A stretch of DNA of 64,000 nt from Protea cynaroides (Eukaryota; Streptophyta; Magnoliopsida; Proteales; Proteaceae), in contig CM053269.1 in the NCBI GenBank assembly GCA_028583415.1, forward strand, positions 46,161,888 through 46,225,887, in the 5' to 3' direction. The notes below the pieces were generated by a model, which worked only from the letters and a program-made list of their open reading frames with translations, was not told the DNA's origin and ran no database searches. Shown here in pieces: positions 53,301 to 63,483 of this stretch (within the stretch, counting starts at the first letter, position 1; each line of letters begins with the position of its first letter). Both the position numbers and the translations under genes were made by a program.

Positions 53301-54731
53301 TGAACAGTCTTAATCCATGTCCCAGCGGCCTGTAGCTCGAAAGAAGCATCAAGTCTTTTCAGAATTGTGTCTAGCCCCATAGTTGTCAAGGTGCCAAGGC
53401 GAACCGAGGCGTAAGAGGTCTGACAGACGCCCAAAGCGACCAAGGCAGCCTATTTCCAAGGCTCCACTAGGCCACCTGGACACTTAGGCAACGCCTTGAC
53501 AACTATGGTCTGGCCTATTGGGTAGGTGTAAAAGAAAAGGAGGTGACAGTACTTTGGGCGTCAACCTATAAAATCTTCAGCGCCTTCTCAATTGGTCTTT
53601 ATATTTTTTTTCCCCTTTCCCTAGAGCTTGAATTGGGCCTTGTACGGTATAGTTGGTATCTTAAAACTTAGTTTCTTGCCTTGTAAAGAGAATTAAAAAA
53701 AAAATGTCTACTAAATCTTGTCAAAAGCAAGAAAAGGAGAGACAGAAAATGTTCTGGAGGCTTGGACCATTCTGACCCTTCCAAATGATTCTGTAAATTT
53801 CTTGCTAGAATTCTTACAAGGTGAGATATTGATGTAAAAAAAAAAAACCCATAACGCCAGTCAGCCTATAGCTAAAACAATCTTCAATTGCTCTCACTGC
53901 AAACATCATATCAAGAGTTCCAATAATAATAATAATAATAAAAAAAATGTCCTCTAAATTTGGGCACTTACCTTGCTGCCATGTGGCAATTGTATCAGTT
54001 AAGGAGGGCATGTTGGCATGGGTTTTGAAAATGGACGTGCAGGAACCCTGACCTCGGTATGCATTGTTTGTATGGTTTGGCACGAGTTGGAATTTCATAT
54101 GTGAACTTATAGATAACCTCTATAGTTGTCATTATTCATTATTTTTTATTGACTAGTCAGAATATGAGTCTGCACTTGGTGGCACAAAATATGGGTAGTA
54201 CAACATTTTCCTGTTTTTGCTCAAGGTTAGAATCTTATAGTGATCATATTCATTCTTTTTTATTGACTAGTCAAAATATGAGGCTACATTTGGTGGCACA
54301 AAAGAAGGGTACTGCAACATTTTCCAGTTTTGCTAAGTGTAGAATCTTTGTTGGTATTTTCTATTAGGCCTGTTGAAGTGGTTAAATCTACTACAGAATA
54401 CACTGAAGACGATGTCACAAATGAGATGGCTAAAAGATCTTTTCCCTTTGAGTCCTCGGGCACTGAAGCCTTTAACTTCCCTGGGCTACGCAGTGATATT
54501 GAAGCTCTTGAGCGAAATCTGTTCGGTGGTCTCAATGGTTTCTTTGAGGCAGCTGAAGAGATGAAGAAAGGATTTTTTGAGGTGTTTGGAACCCCATATT
54601 CCAATGACAGAGAATCCTCGCCATCCTTAAGGAGAGGGATACCAATCGAAGGCCCACTTGAAGCTTCTCCAAGACGAGGAAATGAGGATTCACCTTATGC
54701 AGATTTTGCCGGGCAGATCAGAGATGTTTGA
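41399..54731 (+). CDS. Mal d 1/Fra a 1-associated-type protein; 2 exons, 12.75-kb intron
   Basis: Exon 1 (41399-41613) encodes MGWEWRDEADDN followed by GDRCSTRRTVKSQCKTEEVE and FVRKCEKTEEILKDCIGR. Exon 2 (54368-54731) continues in phase with PVEVVKSTTEYTEDDVTNEM, FNFPGLRSDIEALERNLFGG, FFEAAEEMKKGFFEVFG and RRGIPIEG, ending at TGA. Joined, they give 192 residues, the length of the small plant family annotated as Mal d 1-associated or Fra a 1-associated proteins; the first name comes from an apple protein reported to bind the PR-10 allergen Mal d 1. The biochemical role is unknown. Cys-rich exon 1 and a highly charged C-terminus suggest a soluble protein. The donor (AAG then GTCCTT) is weak; the acceptor is TTTCTATTAG. 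The intron holds at least six transposable elements. Whether this copy is spliced correctly needs RNA data. Confidence 0.85.
42080..42460 (-). mobile_element. Old, diverged LTR fragment related to element G
   Basis: Phrases such as GAGTCTCACAACCAGGTGAGGC, TCTGGAAAAGCTCTAAGAG, CTTATTTATAATGAGAATCC and a terminal TCTTGGACTGCATCA parallel, in order, the LTR of the Gypsy element that begins 230 bp downstream, at clearly lower identity. It marks an earlier insertion of a related family into the same intron. Confidence 0.6.
42687..46055 (-). mobile_element. Gypsy LTR-gag-LTR element (element G), no pol
   Basis: The two direct LTRs, 42687-43607 and 45141-46055, begin TGATGGCAAAGAGGG and end GGACTGCATCA on the plus strand and look about 97% identical by eye. 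On the minus strand the 5' LTR is followed by a primer-binding site TGGTATCAGAGC (about 45138-45127), then gag, then a polypurine tract (AAGTCGGGGGAGT) against the 3' LTR. Only gag lies between them; there is no protease, reverse transcriptase, RNase H or integrase. The layout is that of terminal-repeat retrotransposons with a gag domain (TR-GAG). Flanks ATGTA and GAATA do not match, so no target duplication is seen. Confidence 0.88.
43489..45126 (-). pseudogene. Gypsy gag of element G, one internal stop
   Basis: The first ATG (45126) lies directly beside the primer-binding site. The frame runs 24 codons to a TGA at 45054-45052 and then stays open for 520 codons to 43489. It contains the retrotransposon gag domain (KEFHGRQDPEAFQDWLNALDDYF, GGARDWWRNYEYNLTRSR, then a YVYQFDQLCARSG segment) and one CCHC zinc knuckle (CYHCNAYGHFARDC). 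The last 39 codons run into the 3' LTR. The C-terminal HHYRTRGRVHFKSGE resembles the tail of full Gypsy polyproteins, which suggests that pol was lost by internal deletion. The single stop fits a C-to-T change in a CpG (Arg codon to TGA). Translation of the main part would need readthrough or a non-ATG start. Confidence 0.85.
47015..47921 (+). mobile_element. Solo LTR of the element G family, 5-bp TSD
   Basis: This 907-bp sequence is an inverted copy of the G LTRs: TGATGCAGTCCAAG at one end, CTTTGCCATCA at the other. CACAT flanks it on both sides (47010-47014 and 47922-47926), a perfect 5-bp duplication. No internal sequence remains, so it formed by LTR-LTR recombination. Its TATA-like CTATAAATAAG (about 47399-47409) points along the host gene in the sense direction, so it could act as an intronic promoter; that is inference. 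Confidence 0.92.
49132..50605 (+). mobile_element. Small LTR element (element X) nested in the 5' LTR of Y
   Basis: LTRs at 49132-49554 and 49849-50605 (the second enlarged by a MITE) begin TGTTAACAAATATTAATG and TGTAAATAAATATTAATG. The primer-binding site TGGTATCAGAAC starts at 49555 and a purine tract (GAGGTAAGGGGGGAGGG) ends the 294-bp interior, which is otherwise CTG/CTA-triplet rich and non-coding. GTTAC flanks X at 49127-49131 and 50606-50610; removing X and one copy rejoins the Y LTR up to its terminal GTAACA. The 3' LTR ends in TA instead of CA. Without the MITE it is about 1.13 kb, TRIM-like in organisation though with longer LTRs. Confidence 0.87.
50051..50386. mobile_element. hAT-like MITE in the 3' LTR of X, perfect 8-bp TSD
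   Basis: The ends are CAAGGTTTAAAATCTCG and, inverted, CATGGTTTAAAATCTCG (16 of 17 matching). ATTATAAT flanks both sides (50043-50050 and 50387-50394). The 336-bp interior consists of variants of CGAGATCTCGGCGAGA and CGATAACACAAAATATCCCG and has no coding capacity. Cutting it out restores the match between the two X LTRs. Confidence 0.92.
51250..52198 (+). pseudogene. Decayed Copia gag (UBN2/retrotran-gag type) of element Y
   Basis: The translation shows EDIEAYDAWMYESSSLQILLW, then STAKDVWEDLRESYGQEKN, IYDLYERLFSFSQGDRSLNEY and FMAGLHLDYRYVKGQLL, in the order expected for Copia gag. Several in-frame stops (after NVMF, after SLNEY, after GIIEEL) and at least one frameshift break it. The zinc knuckle remnant CTFRGKTNQLADTYWAKHG has lost cysteines expected in CCHC. 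Protease, integrase and reverse transcriptase do not follow; the purine tract of the 3' LTR comes directly after. Confidence 0.85.
52880..53080 (-). pseudogene. Possible gene fragment, coiled-coil-like
   Basis: On the minus strand a frame reading VLTKSVESGNTDERFIEKKN, SLLAKKLEVENIYLEGHCQM and IDLLSHHEKDPLEN ends in a stop and is preceded by CATTCAG, a usable acceptor. Composition and heptad-like spacing look protein-coding, but I do not recognise the parent. It may be a captured or decayed exon, or chance. Confidence 0.3.
53378..53508. mobile_element. hAT-like MITE, CAAGGCG family, intact
   Basis: Perfect inverted ends CATAGTTGTCAAGG (53379-53392) and CCTTGACAACTATG (53495-53508) enclose a GC-rich run of CCAAGGCG-type motifs. 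GTCTAGCC (53370-53377) and GTCTGGCC (53509-53516) match 7 of 8, fitting a hAT-type duplication. The same family occurs at 11731-11851. Large intron of the Mal d 1-associated-type gene. Confidence 0.78.
54129..54348. repeat. Two-copy tandem duplication (about 114 bp) before exon 2
   Basis: Copies at about 54129-54236 and 54243-54348 share TTTATTGACTAGTCARAATATG, TTTGGTGGCACAAAA, CAACATTTTCC and GTTAGAATCTT-type phrases. The second copy ends about 20 bp before the exon 2 acceptor, so the likely branch-point region lies in or next to the duplicated sequence. Confidence 0.8.
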
Positions 54732-55927
54732 CCTCAAGTGGTTGGAATAAAGTGACTATTGAGTTTAGAGATGTTTAATACCCCCTCCTTTTTTCCCACT
54801 ACCAGTGGGAAAAATTGGTTTTAGAGAAGAATTGTGTGATAATCCTATCATCTTTTCATATTTATTGGTTACTTTAATTTTACAACTAAGTTGGTGTGCA
54901 GCATTGTGGTATATATTTAATATTTTCCCTTTTGTTTGGAGATGTCAGACTCCCCTCCACTTTCTTTCTCTTCAAAAAAATTTCTTTGGGGGGTTAAAGG
55001 TCTGACTATGGAACAGGATCTGCTACTTGGACAGAAGTTCTTTTACTATTGGATGGATGGAGAACCCCTGGATGGCCACATCTCCATATCTTAGGGCTTG
55101 GGTTCTCCCCCCTTTCTCTTTCGGATTTTTGAGTTTGTGAAACAATTTTCAAAGCTAAGCTATGTTACTATCTCAGATTGGATATAAAAATCTATTAATG
55201 ATGTGTTACTAGCATGTTCTGATGCTCAATTGTGCAAGATTTTCATGAATGGAGCTGAGCATATTTAGGAACCTCAATGGACATTGATGCTCTTAACAAT
55301 CAATTTTATTATATGGCCTTGTTATCTCATAGCAATCTTTGTAATGGAAGCTATGTAGTGACTGCGAAGGAGCAGTGAGGATCCCAGCCGATCAGGGTGC
55401 ATCGGATGTGCCTCTGAATGTTTTCAATCAAATCCTCCTATGCAGGAAGAGTTGATGATCCCTCCCTTTCCAGGTAACTCCATAACATAAGAAGAATGAA
55501 ACTTGAGCCTGCCTCTGGCTCTCCTCTGTTTACATTGTAGGTGTTTGTTTATTTGCTTAAGCTGCACCGTGGATTGTGGAGAGGATGGGTGTGAGCATGA
55601 CTCAGATTGTTGCTGACGATGGCTTTCAAAATACCAGCACCACATGCGTCTAGTCTAGTGGAAACGTTTTCTTAGTTTTGTAAAAATAGTCAACCTCTGT
55701 CCTTTAGACACTCATAATTACCAAAAAAAAAAAAAAAGAGCATTCATGCATCCACGTTCTCAAGGCAATTTCATCTCATTCAGCTTTCACCCGGTAGGGC
55801 CTCATACTGACTCATCATAATCATATAGTTTTGAGTTGTGCTATGGTTCCTTTTTTTTAGGGAATGCACGTCACATTAAACTATGACTCTCAAAGTCTGC
55901 CTCAACTGCAGACGGAATTTTTTTTTT

Positions 55928-55963
<36 letters not shown>

Positions 55964-57727
55964 TTGGATTAATTGGTGCTATTGGGTCATTATCTGGTTA
56001 GTTCAGTTTCAGTGATGGTTTTTTACATGTATATTTAATAAAAGGTTGATTTAATGGACTTTTGTCTATCTATTATCGAACTGGTCCAGTTTCGATCTTA
56101 GTAGTCCAATTTGGTTCGGACTTAACAATTGGCATGGTTGAGTTTTCGTTTTTCATCAGGCTCTAAAAATACAATCCAAATTCCGTCCAATAAGATTCAA
56201 TTTTTGACTTTTGATTTTCTATTTGGACCCATTTTGACACCCCTAGCTGATGCCTAGAGGTTGGTTTAATTTCAATTTTCGATTTTGGATTTAGGCCCAA
56301 TCACCCTTTGCTACTCAGTTTTGCCAATCACCCTTTGCTACTCAGTTTTGCATGAGAAACACATCCCAATCCTCTGTTGATCAAGTCATCAAACAGTTGC
56401 TGTGCACTTAAAAACTTGTTGCAGTCAACTATTCTGCAGTCCCATAGACACGTTTGGCCGGCCGACGGCGGTGAAGATTGCCTTGTCCAATGATCATTCA
56501 AATTCAATATTCATGCATGACCAATTCCTTAAAAAAACAAAAACCTCGAATCCCACTTCTCATTCTTCTCCTCCAAAGTCCACCTCTACTTCATCGAATA
56601 AAACAAAGTAAAAAAAAAAATATAGCGTGTGAGAAGAATAAACAAATAATTAGGGATTCTACTACCAACATGAATCCAATCTCAATCGTACATCACCGTT
56701 TTTTCTTGTGGGTTACCTTGCCATCCATAAAATCTGCTAGAATCGAGGATTTTCTGGGTTATTATTGTCTTCAATTGCTGAATCCTCTAATCGAGAATCT
56801 AGCGGTCTTTCTTGATCGCGTACCTATCGATGTATTGATAGACGCACCGAATTAAAGAGAGACACCGCTGGATCTCGATGCAATTGGAGAAGATAATGAC
56901 TCGGATTTCCCACTGAATCATTTCGAATTCAAAAATGGTAACCTCCCATGTTCAGACTTCAGACATCGAAGAATATTAAAAGAGGCGAAGAAAGACGGAT
57001 TTGTCATTCGAGAGTCAGAGATGAAGAGAGAGGTAATGACGGATGAAAACCAAACCAGATAAACCTTCATCAACTCATAGCCCACTCGGTAAAAACCAAG
57101 GTTGGCGTTCGCTTTCAAGGACTCTTTCTTCCAGTAGTGGTATATCTACTTTCTGGATCATTTCTTTAGTTCTTGTCATTCTCTTTTTTACCGGGTTTTC
57201 CCAATCATTTAGCCTTACCTTTTTTTTATGCCTTGGAATCGTTCAATTCGATTTCCTGTTGTTCTTACTGTGGAAGTTTTTCTTTGGCTTGGATGTTTGT
57301 TTCGACTTAGTGGGTGATTATATATTTATTCTCTTTCTAACCTTTTTCATTGGACTTCAAAGAGGTTTCCCAGTTTCTCGGTTGAAAATCCATTTTCTAG
57401 CCTATTTCCGAATTTTCTGCCTTTCCATTGACTTCAATTGTGTAGACACCAATCGATGGAGAGTCCATATAGAAGGAGCTTGAAGAGAAGATAAATATTC
57501 CTTTTGAATATACTGGTGCTGGCATCCGTTGGAGTGATCAAGTGATCACGCCAAAAATTTCGGACCAATTACAGAGTGGAAATAGGCTTCTTGACCATTT
57601 ATGATGTTCATCTTATCGTCATAGGGAATTCCGATTTCTCTGCTGTTAATGCTTTGGTAACGTCGTATCTCAATGTTGAAAGTAAAAGAAAGTTTCGGAA
57701 GGAATTGAGCTTGATAGTGGTTTTCCG
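54732..57727. other. 3' flank of the Mal d 1-type gene and 5' region of the kinase gene
   Basis: The first few hundred bases are the likely 3' UTR. An AT microsatellite lies at 55930-55959. About 55970-56250 is a repeat rich in TTGGTTCGG/CAGTTTC phrases ending in TTTTGACACCCCTAG, a hAT-like terminus. From about 56680 to 57727 the sequence probably contains the kinase 5' leader, perhaps with an intron. Open frames there (a T-rich 146-codon frame at 57043 among them) look non-coding. Confidence 0.45.
55930..55959. repeat. (AT)n microsatellite
   Basis: Fifteen AT units next to a T-run. Confidence 0.95.
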
Positions 57728-60700
57728 ATGGGGAACATTTGTGTAGGACCAAGTATTACCAAATATGGATTCTTTCAATCGGTTTCAGCAGTGTGGCGGT
57801 CTCCATTGCCCCCTGATGGGGAGATTCTCAATGGCAAAGAAGTCGTCAATGAGACACTGTCTGACGAGAAAGAGGCTGAAGCTCCTCCCTGTGTACCAAA
57901 CCAACCTCCTGAACCGGTGAAGATCCCGAAGGAGGAAACTAATCCAGCTCCTCCCCCTGTCCCATACCAACCCCCTGAACCGGTGAAGATCCCAAAAGAG
58001 GAAACTAATCCAGTACCTCCTCCAGCACAGCCCGTCAAACCCAAGAAGCCCCATCATAGGAGAATGGAGAGTGCTGGACTCCTGGTAGACTCGGTGTTGC
58101 AGAGAATAACTGGAAATTTAAAGGATTTCTACACCTTGGGGCGTAAGCTTGGACAAGGGCAGTTTGGGACAACTTATCTGTGTGTGGAGAAAGCGACCGG
58201 AAGAGAGTATGCTTGCAAATCAATCTCGAAAAGGAAACTGGTTTCAGAAGGGGATGTAGAGGATGTGAGAAGAGAAATTCAGATAATGCACCACTTGGCA
58301 GGACATCCCAACGTTATCTCGATCAAAGGGGCTTATGAGGATGCTGTTGCCGTTCATGTTGTTATGGAATTATGTGTGGGGGGTGAACTATTTGATCGGA
58401 TAGTTCAGAAGGGTCATTATTCAGAAAGAAAGGCAGCTGAACTTGCTAGGATTATAATGGGTGTGGTGCAATGCTGCCATTCTATGGGGGTCATGCATCG
58501 AGACCTTAAGCCTGAGAATTTCCTTTTGGTGAGTACGGAGGAAGATTCTCCTCTTAAGACAATCGACTTTGGATTATCTATATTCTTCAAGCCAGGTAAA
58601 TCCTGAAGCTTTCTTTTTCTGTCAAGATTATCGTATCTCAATAGCTCTTATGCTCCCTATCTCAGTTCATCACGTTGATGCATGTCATAGCATGTTTCAT
58701 ATTTAAGAACCTCCCAAAGGGGTGTCATGACAAGTTAACGGTTCAATTTAACTTTAGCCTTTTTTCTTGCATGACTTTGAACATAATAACATGGTACTCC
58801 TGAAGTCATAAATTTTCCAGTCTTAGAATATTCATTGTCTATCCAAGTTATACTACCATCTTTTTTTTTTGGAAGAGCGATACTACCATCTTTTACTATA
58901 CCTATGTATATGATTCTAGTTTCACTTAACATTCTTCTAGAGTCTGTTTTCTTTTATGAGATTTGTTACACTAAAATTCAGTGGTTTTGAAGATTGTGGT
59001 AGGTTGTGTTTGACTTTTCATGGTAGATGCTTGCAATGGTTTTCTCCTTCCACAATCTGCCTGGCGGGTTGGATCAAGTTTGTCACCTTTAAGTATCATA
59101 GGTTGATATCTAAGTTCCTTATCAGATTGACACCTTGGTTGAGTCACCCACAGGGTTGACTTCACTTTCTACCTCACTTATAAAAGTTGCTGCGAAGTTC
59201 TGAATTGAGACCTATACCAAGCTTCTATCAGAATTGATTGGGAACTTCATGAGAAATATTCATAGGCCTAAAGATAGCACGAGGCAGTAATATGAACCGT
59301 GTCCTGCAACCTGGGTAAACCTTATATTTGAAAATTTATTCTCTGGATTGGAATGTGTAATGTTTTCTGGACCCAACTCACCCTCCCCACATTAACACAT
59401 GCATAAAGAAGGCAAGAAATCCACTCTTCCCCCCCCCCCCACAACTCTACCCCCCCCCCCAACAACCCAAACCAAAAAATAATAATAATAATAAAAGGAA
59501 TCAAAAGGAAAAGAAAAATCTCATCTTTATAAAAACTATCAAAATTCTGGCTGCTGTTCAACAAGATGTTGAACCTCTCTGTGATACTAAAACATTACTT
59601 TATTTTTCATGGCGTAAGGATGACGACCTATTTTTTATGACCATGGTAGGTCATTTGCATACTATTGCTCATATATGTATTCATTGAAATTTGAGTTTGA
59701 TCATTGACTGGGTGGGGAAGTTACTGGTCCATATGGAAGAAATAAAAGAAATGGTTTTAAGCTCTACTGTCATATGTGCTCCACGATGATGTTCTTCCTC
59801 CTATTTGTTTAGAACACATGATAGTAAATTGAAGATCCTTAGAAACTTCTAACTTCAGTGAACAGACTGAGATGTGGACCTAGCCAGATGAAAATTACCA
59901 CAAGCTCCATCAATAAGCAATGAGCAAAGTACTAGAGATCTTTTGAAGTAGTGTGTTTTGTCTCAAGTCTTCCACATTTAGAAATGATATGGGTTTGTTA
60001 AGATATTTGAGCTCAAATATCAGGGTCCTGATTATTCATTGAAAGAAATTCTTGCTGCAGCCCCTAAATCCAGCAAGAATGATCTAGATTTTTGAAAGCT
60101 ATCTTCCAAGTATCATCTCAGTTATCTTAGTGAAGCTCCTTTCATAGTTGATTTCTTTGCTGCAAAAGCAGCTGAAAAGCATATCAAACTATGGCTGTTT
60201 TGCCGATACTTTCTGTGCATAGTAGTACATAGTTGTTTGTTTTCTCTACAAATGTATGCATGTCCCATCAACAATGTCCACTCTGATATCCAAAACTAAG
60301 AATTTATCAACTTGTTATTTAAATGACCAAATCCACCTCAAGTATTGGTATTAGGATGGGCAGTTCTTCACAAACTCTGTGCAACTGAAAAACAGAGAAT
60401 ATGTATAGAGACAAAATGTACATGCAGTTGTATGTATGGTAAGTCAACTTGCTTGGTGTATTCATCTACAGACAATCAGGTTAAATAAAATGTTAAGATA
60501 TCTCACATAAGTGTATTTTAGAACTTATGGACATGTATGATATAATGTGCTTAATTTTTTAATGGCATGTTCTAGTTCTCTTGTTTGAGGTGTGTGTGGT
60601 ACAGGTGCTTTCACTGCTTTTCCTTGTTCTTGTTTGATACCACAGGGACATTTATTATTGCAGATGTTTTAAATTTTCACTTTTAACTGGGAAATGACTT

Positions 60701-61116
60701 GTCTTTACTTTCAGGGGAAATTTTTTATGATGTGGTTGGCAGCCCTTACTATGTTGCCCCAGAAGTTCTGCAAAAGTGTTATGGGCCAGAAGCTGATGTT
60801 TGGAGTGCTGGGGTGATCATTTACATTCTGTTAAGTGGGCTCCCTCCATTTTGGGCTGGTGAGATTTTTCAGTATTGAGTTGAATATGTTGTATGTTTTC
60901 GTATTCATATGAATGCAACAAAAACTTACTGGTCTTCTATATCTTTCTGTTGTGATCATGTAGAAAGCGAGCAAGGGATATTTGAACAGATCCTGCATGG
61001 CCATCTTGACTTTTCATCAGACCCCTGGCCTAAGATCTCAGAAAGTGCAAAAGATTTAATTGGTAGAATGCTTGTTAGAGACCCCAGAAGGCGGCTAACT
61101 GTTCATCAAGTTATTT
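57728..61116 (+). CDS. CPK: Calcium-dependent protein kinase, CPK1/CPK2-like, 3' part outside window
   Basis: Exons 57728-58595, 60715-60858 and 60964-61116 join in phase (388 codons). MGNICVGPS is an N-myristoylation site with a nearby Cys for palmitoylation, so membrane targeting is expected. Residues 20-133 are a variable, Pro-rich domain with a 22-residue direct repeat (QPPEPVKIPKEETNP, twice). The Ser/Thr kinase domain starts at about 134: glycine loop GQGQFGTTY, catalytic Lys in YACKS, HRDLKPEN (257-264), DFG (280-282), GSPYYVAPEV, DVWSAGVIIYILLSG and RDPRRRLTVHQVI. The key residues are all present. The His-Arg-Asp pattern and the SVLQRITGNLKDFYTLGRKLG lead-in are typical of CPK1/2/20. 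The autoinhibitory junction and four EF hands are expected in exons beyond 64000; exon 3 ends in phase 1 where relatives continue into CHPW. CDPKs transduce calcium signals in defence, stress and growth. Confidence 0.93.
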
Positions 61117-62309
61117 GTGAGTTGCTTTTGCTTTGCTTGTTGACTTTATATACATGAGGAATACCTGAGCTGCAATTGGCATGGGTGATCCATATTCTTT
61201 GCCTTCACCCGTTTTATACATAATGAGGATGTCTTGCACCATTTACTGTACAAATGAGGGTGGTTGGGTACATAGCTATATGCTGCTGGTTTCCTGTATT
61301 CCAAGTGATGTAAGAAACCATCAATAAATTACCAGATCCAAAAAGTAATTCTTTTTTTTTTCCTTCTTGAAAATTGTTAACGATATATCTATCTATAAGG
61401 GGAATGGACCCTTGCACCATGGTCCATATGGTCTATTCCCCAATATCGAGCTTGCAACTTGCGCTAATCCCATCTCGGAATTAGTGCTGGCAGCGGGCTC
61501 CCTTTTGGTGATAGGATTGGTTGGTTGACTCAGTCCTCCTTATCTTCTTCTTATCTCTACTTCATAATATGTAACTAGGAGATTAGATTTATTGTTTAAC
61601 TAGGATTAGGATTCCTTCTCATGTTGACATTTGAAATTCCTATTCTCTTGTGTAACTAGGACTCCTTGACTTGAGGAGTCCTAGACCTATCCCTTTACCC
61701 TTTTTGTTATCTATATATAAATATTGGCTGCTAGGAGGAGAGGTTACACAAATTCAATTCTGCCATTCTCTCTCTCTCTCTCTCTGTGTGTTCTGTTATT
61801 TTCTTTTAGCTTATAGTAACATGGTATCAGAGCATTTAACAGATTATTGTTAAACTCTTTACTGCTGTTTTAGTAGTCCCTTAGTTCTTTCTCTTTCTTC
61901 TGCTACCCCCTATGTGCTAAGTACTACTGTTATGATCTGCTACTGGTCTGCTATGCTACCTGCTACTGTGTCTGCTGAACTAGATCTGATCTGTTCTGTT
62001 TCTACTGCTGCTATCTGCTACTATTATCATGTTCTAGCAGCCCTACTGCGATACATTATATTACTGCTGCAACTACTATCTGGATCTGTCGATCTGCAGA
62101 TCTGCTGCTTATATTAATCTGATCTTCTAGAAGAGCTGCTGCAAGTATCTCTTTGATCTGCTCCAGGTATCAATCAGATCTGCCACAAGTATCGATCTGG
62201 TCTACTGTTATAGATACTGATCTGATCAGATTTGTTCTCATCTGATCTGACCTGCTCCTACTGCTACTGGATCTGATCCCCTACAATTATATGCTGCTGC
62301 TGTACTTTT

Positions 62310-62817
62310 TTTTTTTTTTTTTTGTAGATAAGTAGATATTTTATTAATTTAAGAAAAAAAGGAACTCAAACAAACTGGAACCTCAGAAGAGGAAACCAGA
62401 AGAAACAACCCAAACAAAACCCAAAAGGGGAAGAGCCATAGACTGGCCCAACCCGCAAAGAGAGAACTACCACAGCTAGAATCCCTCAAAACAGACTCCC
62501 AAAAACCCTATTACATAAAACAAGAGCTCCCCGAATAGAAAAGAAACCACAAAATTACTCGTCTTCGAAACAACCAGGAGGCCTTTGAACACAGAAGCTT
62601 CTTCTCACATAGGAAACCAAGACCTTCTCCTAAAGCTCAAATGCTTCAATCGGTTGCCACTTTATGGAGAATGAGACCGCATCAAGACGAAAAGACCTCT
62701 TGCTGAACTCCGGCAATCGAAGATTCTAAATCTCCCTCAACAAGGCAGGGATCAAACTCCACATCTGACTCTAGTACTTCCATCCGCCTCAGATCTGAAT
62801 CATCTGATGCTCTACTT
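62310..62817 (-). mobile_element. LINE 3' end or similar poly(A) insertion inside Z
   Basis: On the minus strand it ends in TTAATAAAATATCTACTTATCTAC plus an A-tail (T-run at about 62310-62325). TGCTGTACTT on the left and TGCTCTACTT on the right are a possible 10-bp target duplication with one mismatch. The interior is purine/pyrimidine-biased and non-coding, like a LINE 3' UTR. It interrupts the triplet-rich leader of element Z. Confidence 0.5.
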
Positions 62818-62967
62818 GTTGCTTCTTCTGATCTAGTTAGACCTGATATGAACTGATTTCCTTGAATTTACCTTACTAATACTGCTGCTGTTCTGGTATT
62901 ATCCACTGCCTACTGCTGCTGCAAGGACCATAACTGGTGATATTTTCTCCACCTACTACTACTGCTA

Positions 62968-63483
62968 TTATTAAAAAGAGTTTCCAACTACATCCTATGG
63001 GCTCAAGCTGTATATGGCTGAGTCTAAGTCCTCTTCAGGCACTAACCATCATCGTGTCCAAATTACCTCTATTAAATTAAAAAGAGTTTCCAACTACATC
63101 CTATGGGCTCAAGCTGTCTGAGCCTATGTTCACTCTAAAGGTTAACTCCATGAACTGACGGATGTTCCTCCATCTAATGATTCCAAGGATGCCACGGCTA
63201 TTAAAGCCTATGATGAATGGATGTGTGAAAACTATACTCTCCAAATTCTGGTTGTGGGGTATTATTGACTCCTCTATTGTCTCTATTGTAATGTTTCATA
63301 AGACTGTTAAGGCTATATGGATAGACTTCAAGGTTAGTTATGCTCTAGAAAAGAATATTTTCAGGATTTATGACCTTTATGAGAAGATGTTCAACTTCTC
63401 ATTGGGTGATAAATCCCTTAATGAGTACTATTGTGGTTTCAAAGGTATCATTGAAGATCTACAGGCTGTTCAACTTTTCACCA
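62968..63483 (+). pseudogene. Decayed Copia gag of element Z
   Basis: Pieces reading RVSNYILWAQAV, then IKAYDEWMCENYTLQI and (after frameshifts and stops) VSYALEKNIFRIYDLYEKMF, NFSLGDKSLNEYYCGFKGII match, in order, the gag of element Y. A 41-bp phrase starting TTAAAAAGAGTTTCCAACTA is directly repeated (about 62970 and 63078). The coding similarity stops abruptly near 63484, where another repeat begins. Confidence 0.8.

Noticed and set aside
57043..57483. 146-codon open frame before the kinase gene
   Set aside because: Translation is a run of Phe/Leu/Ile from T-rich DNA with no family motif. It is more likely part of a 5' leader or leader intron of the kinase gene.
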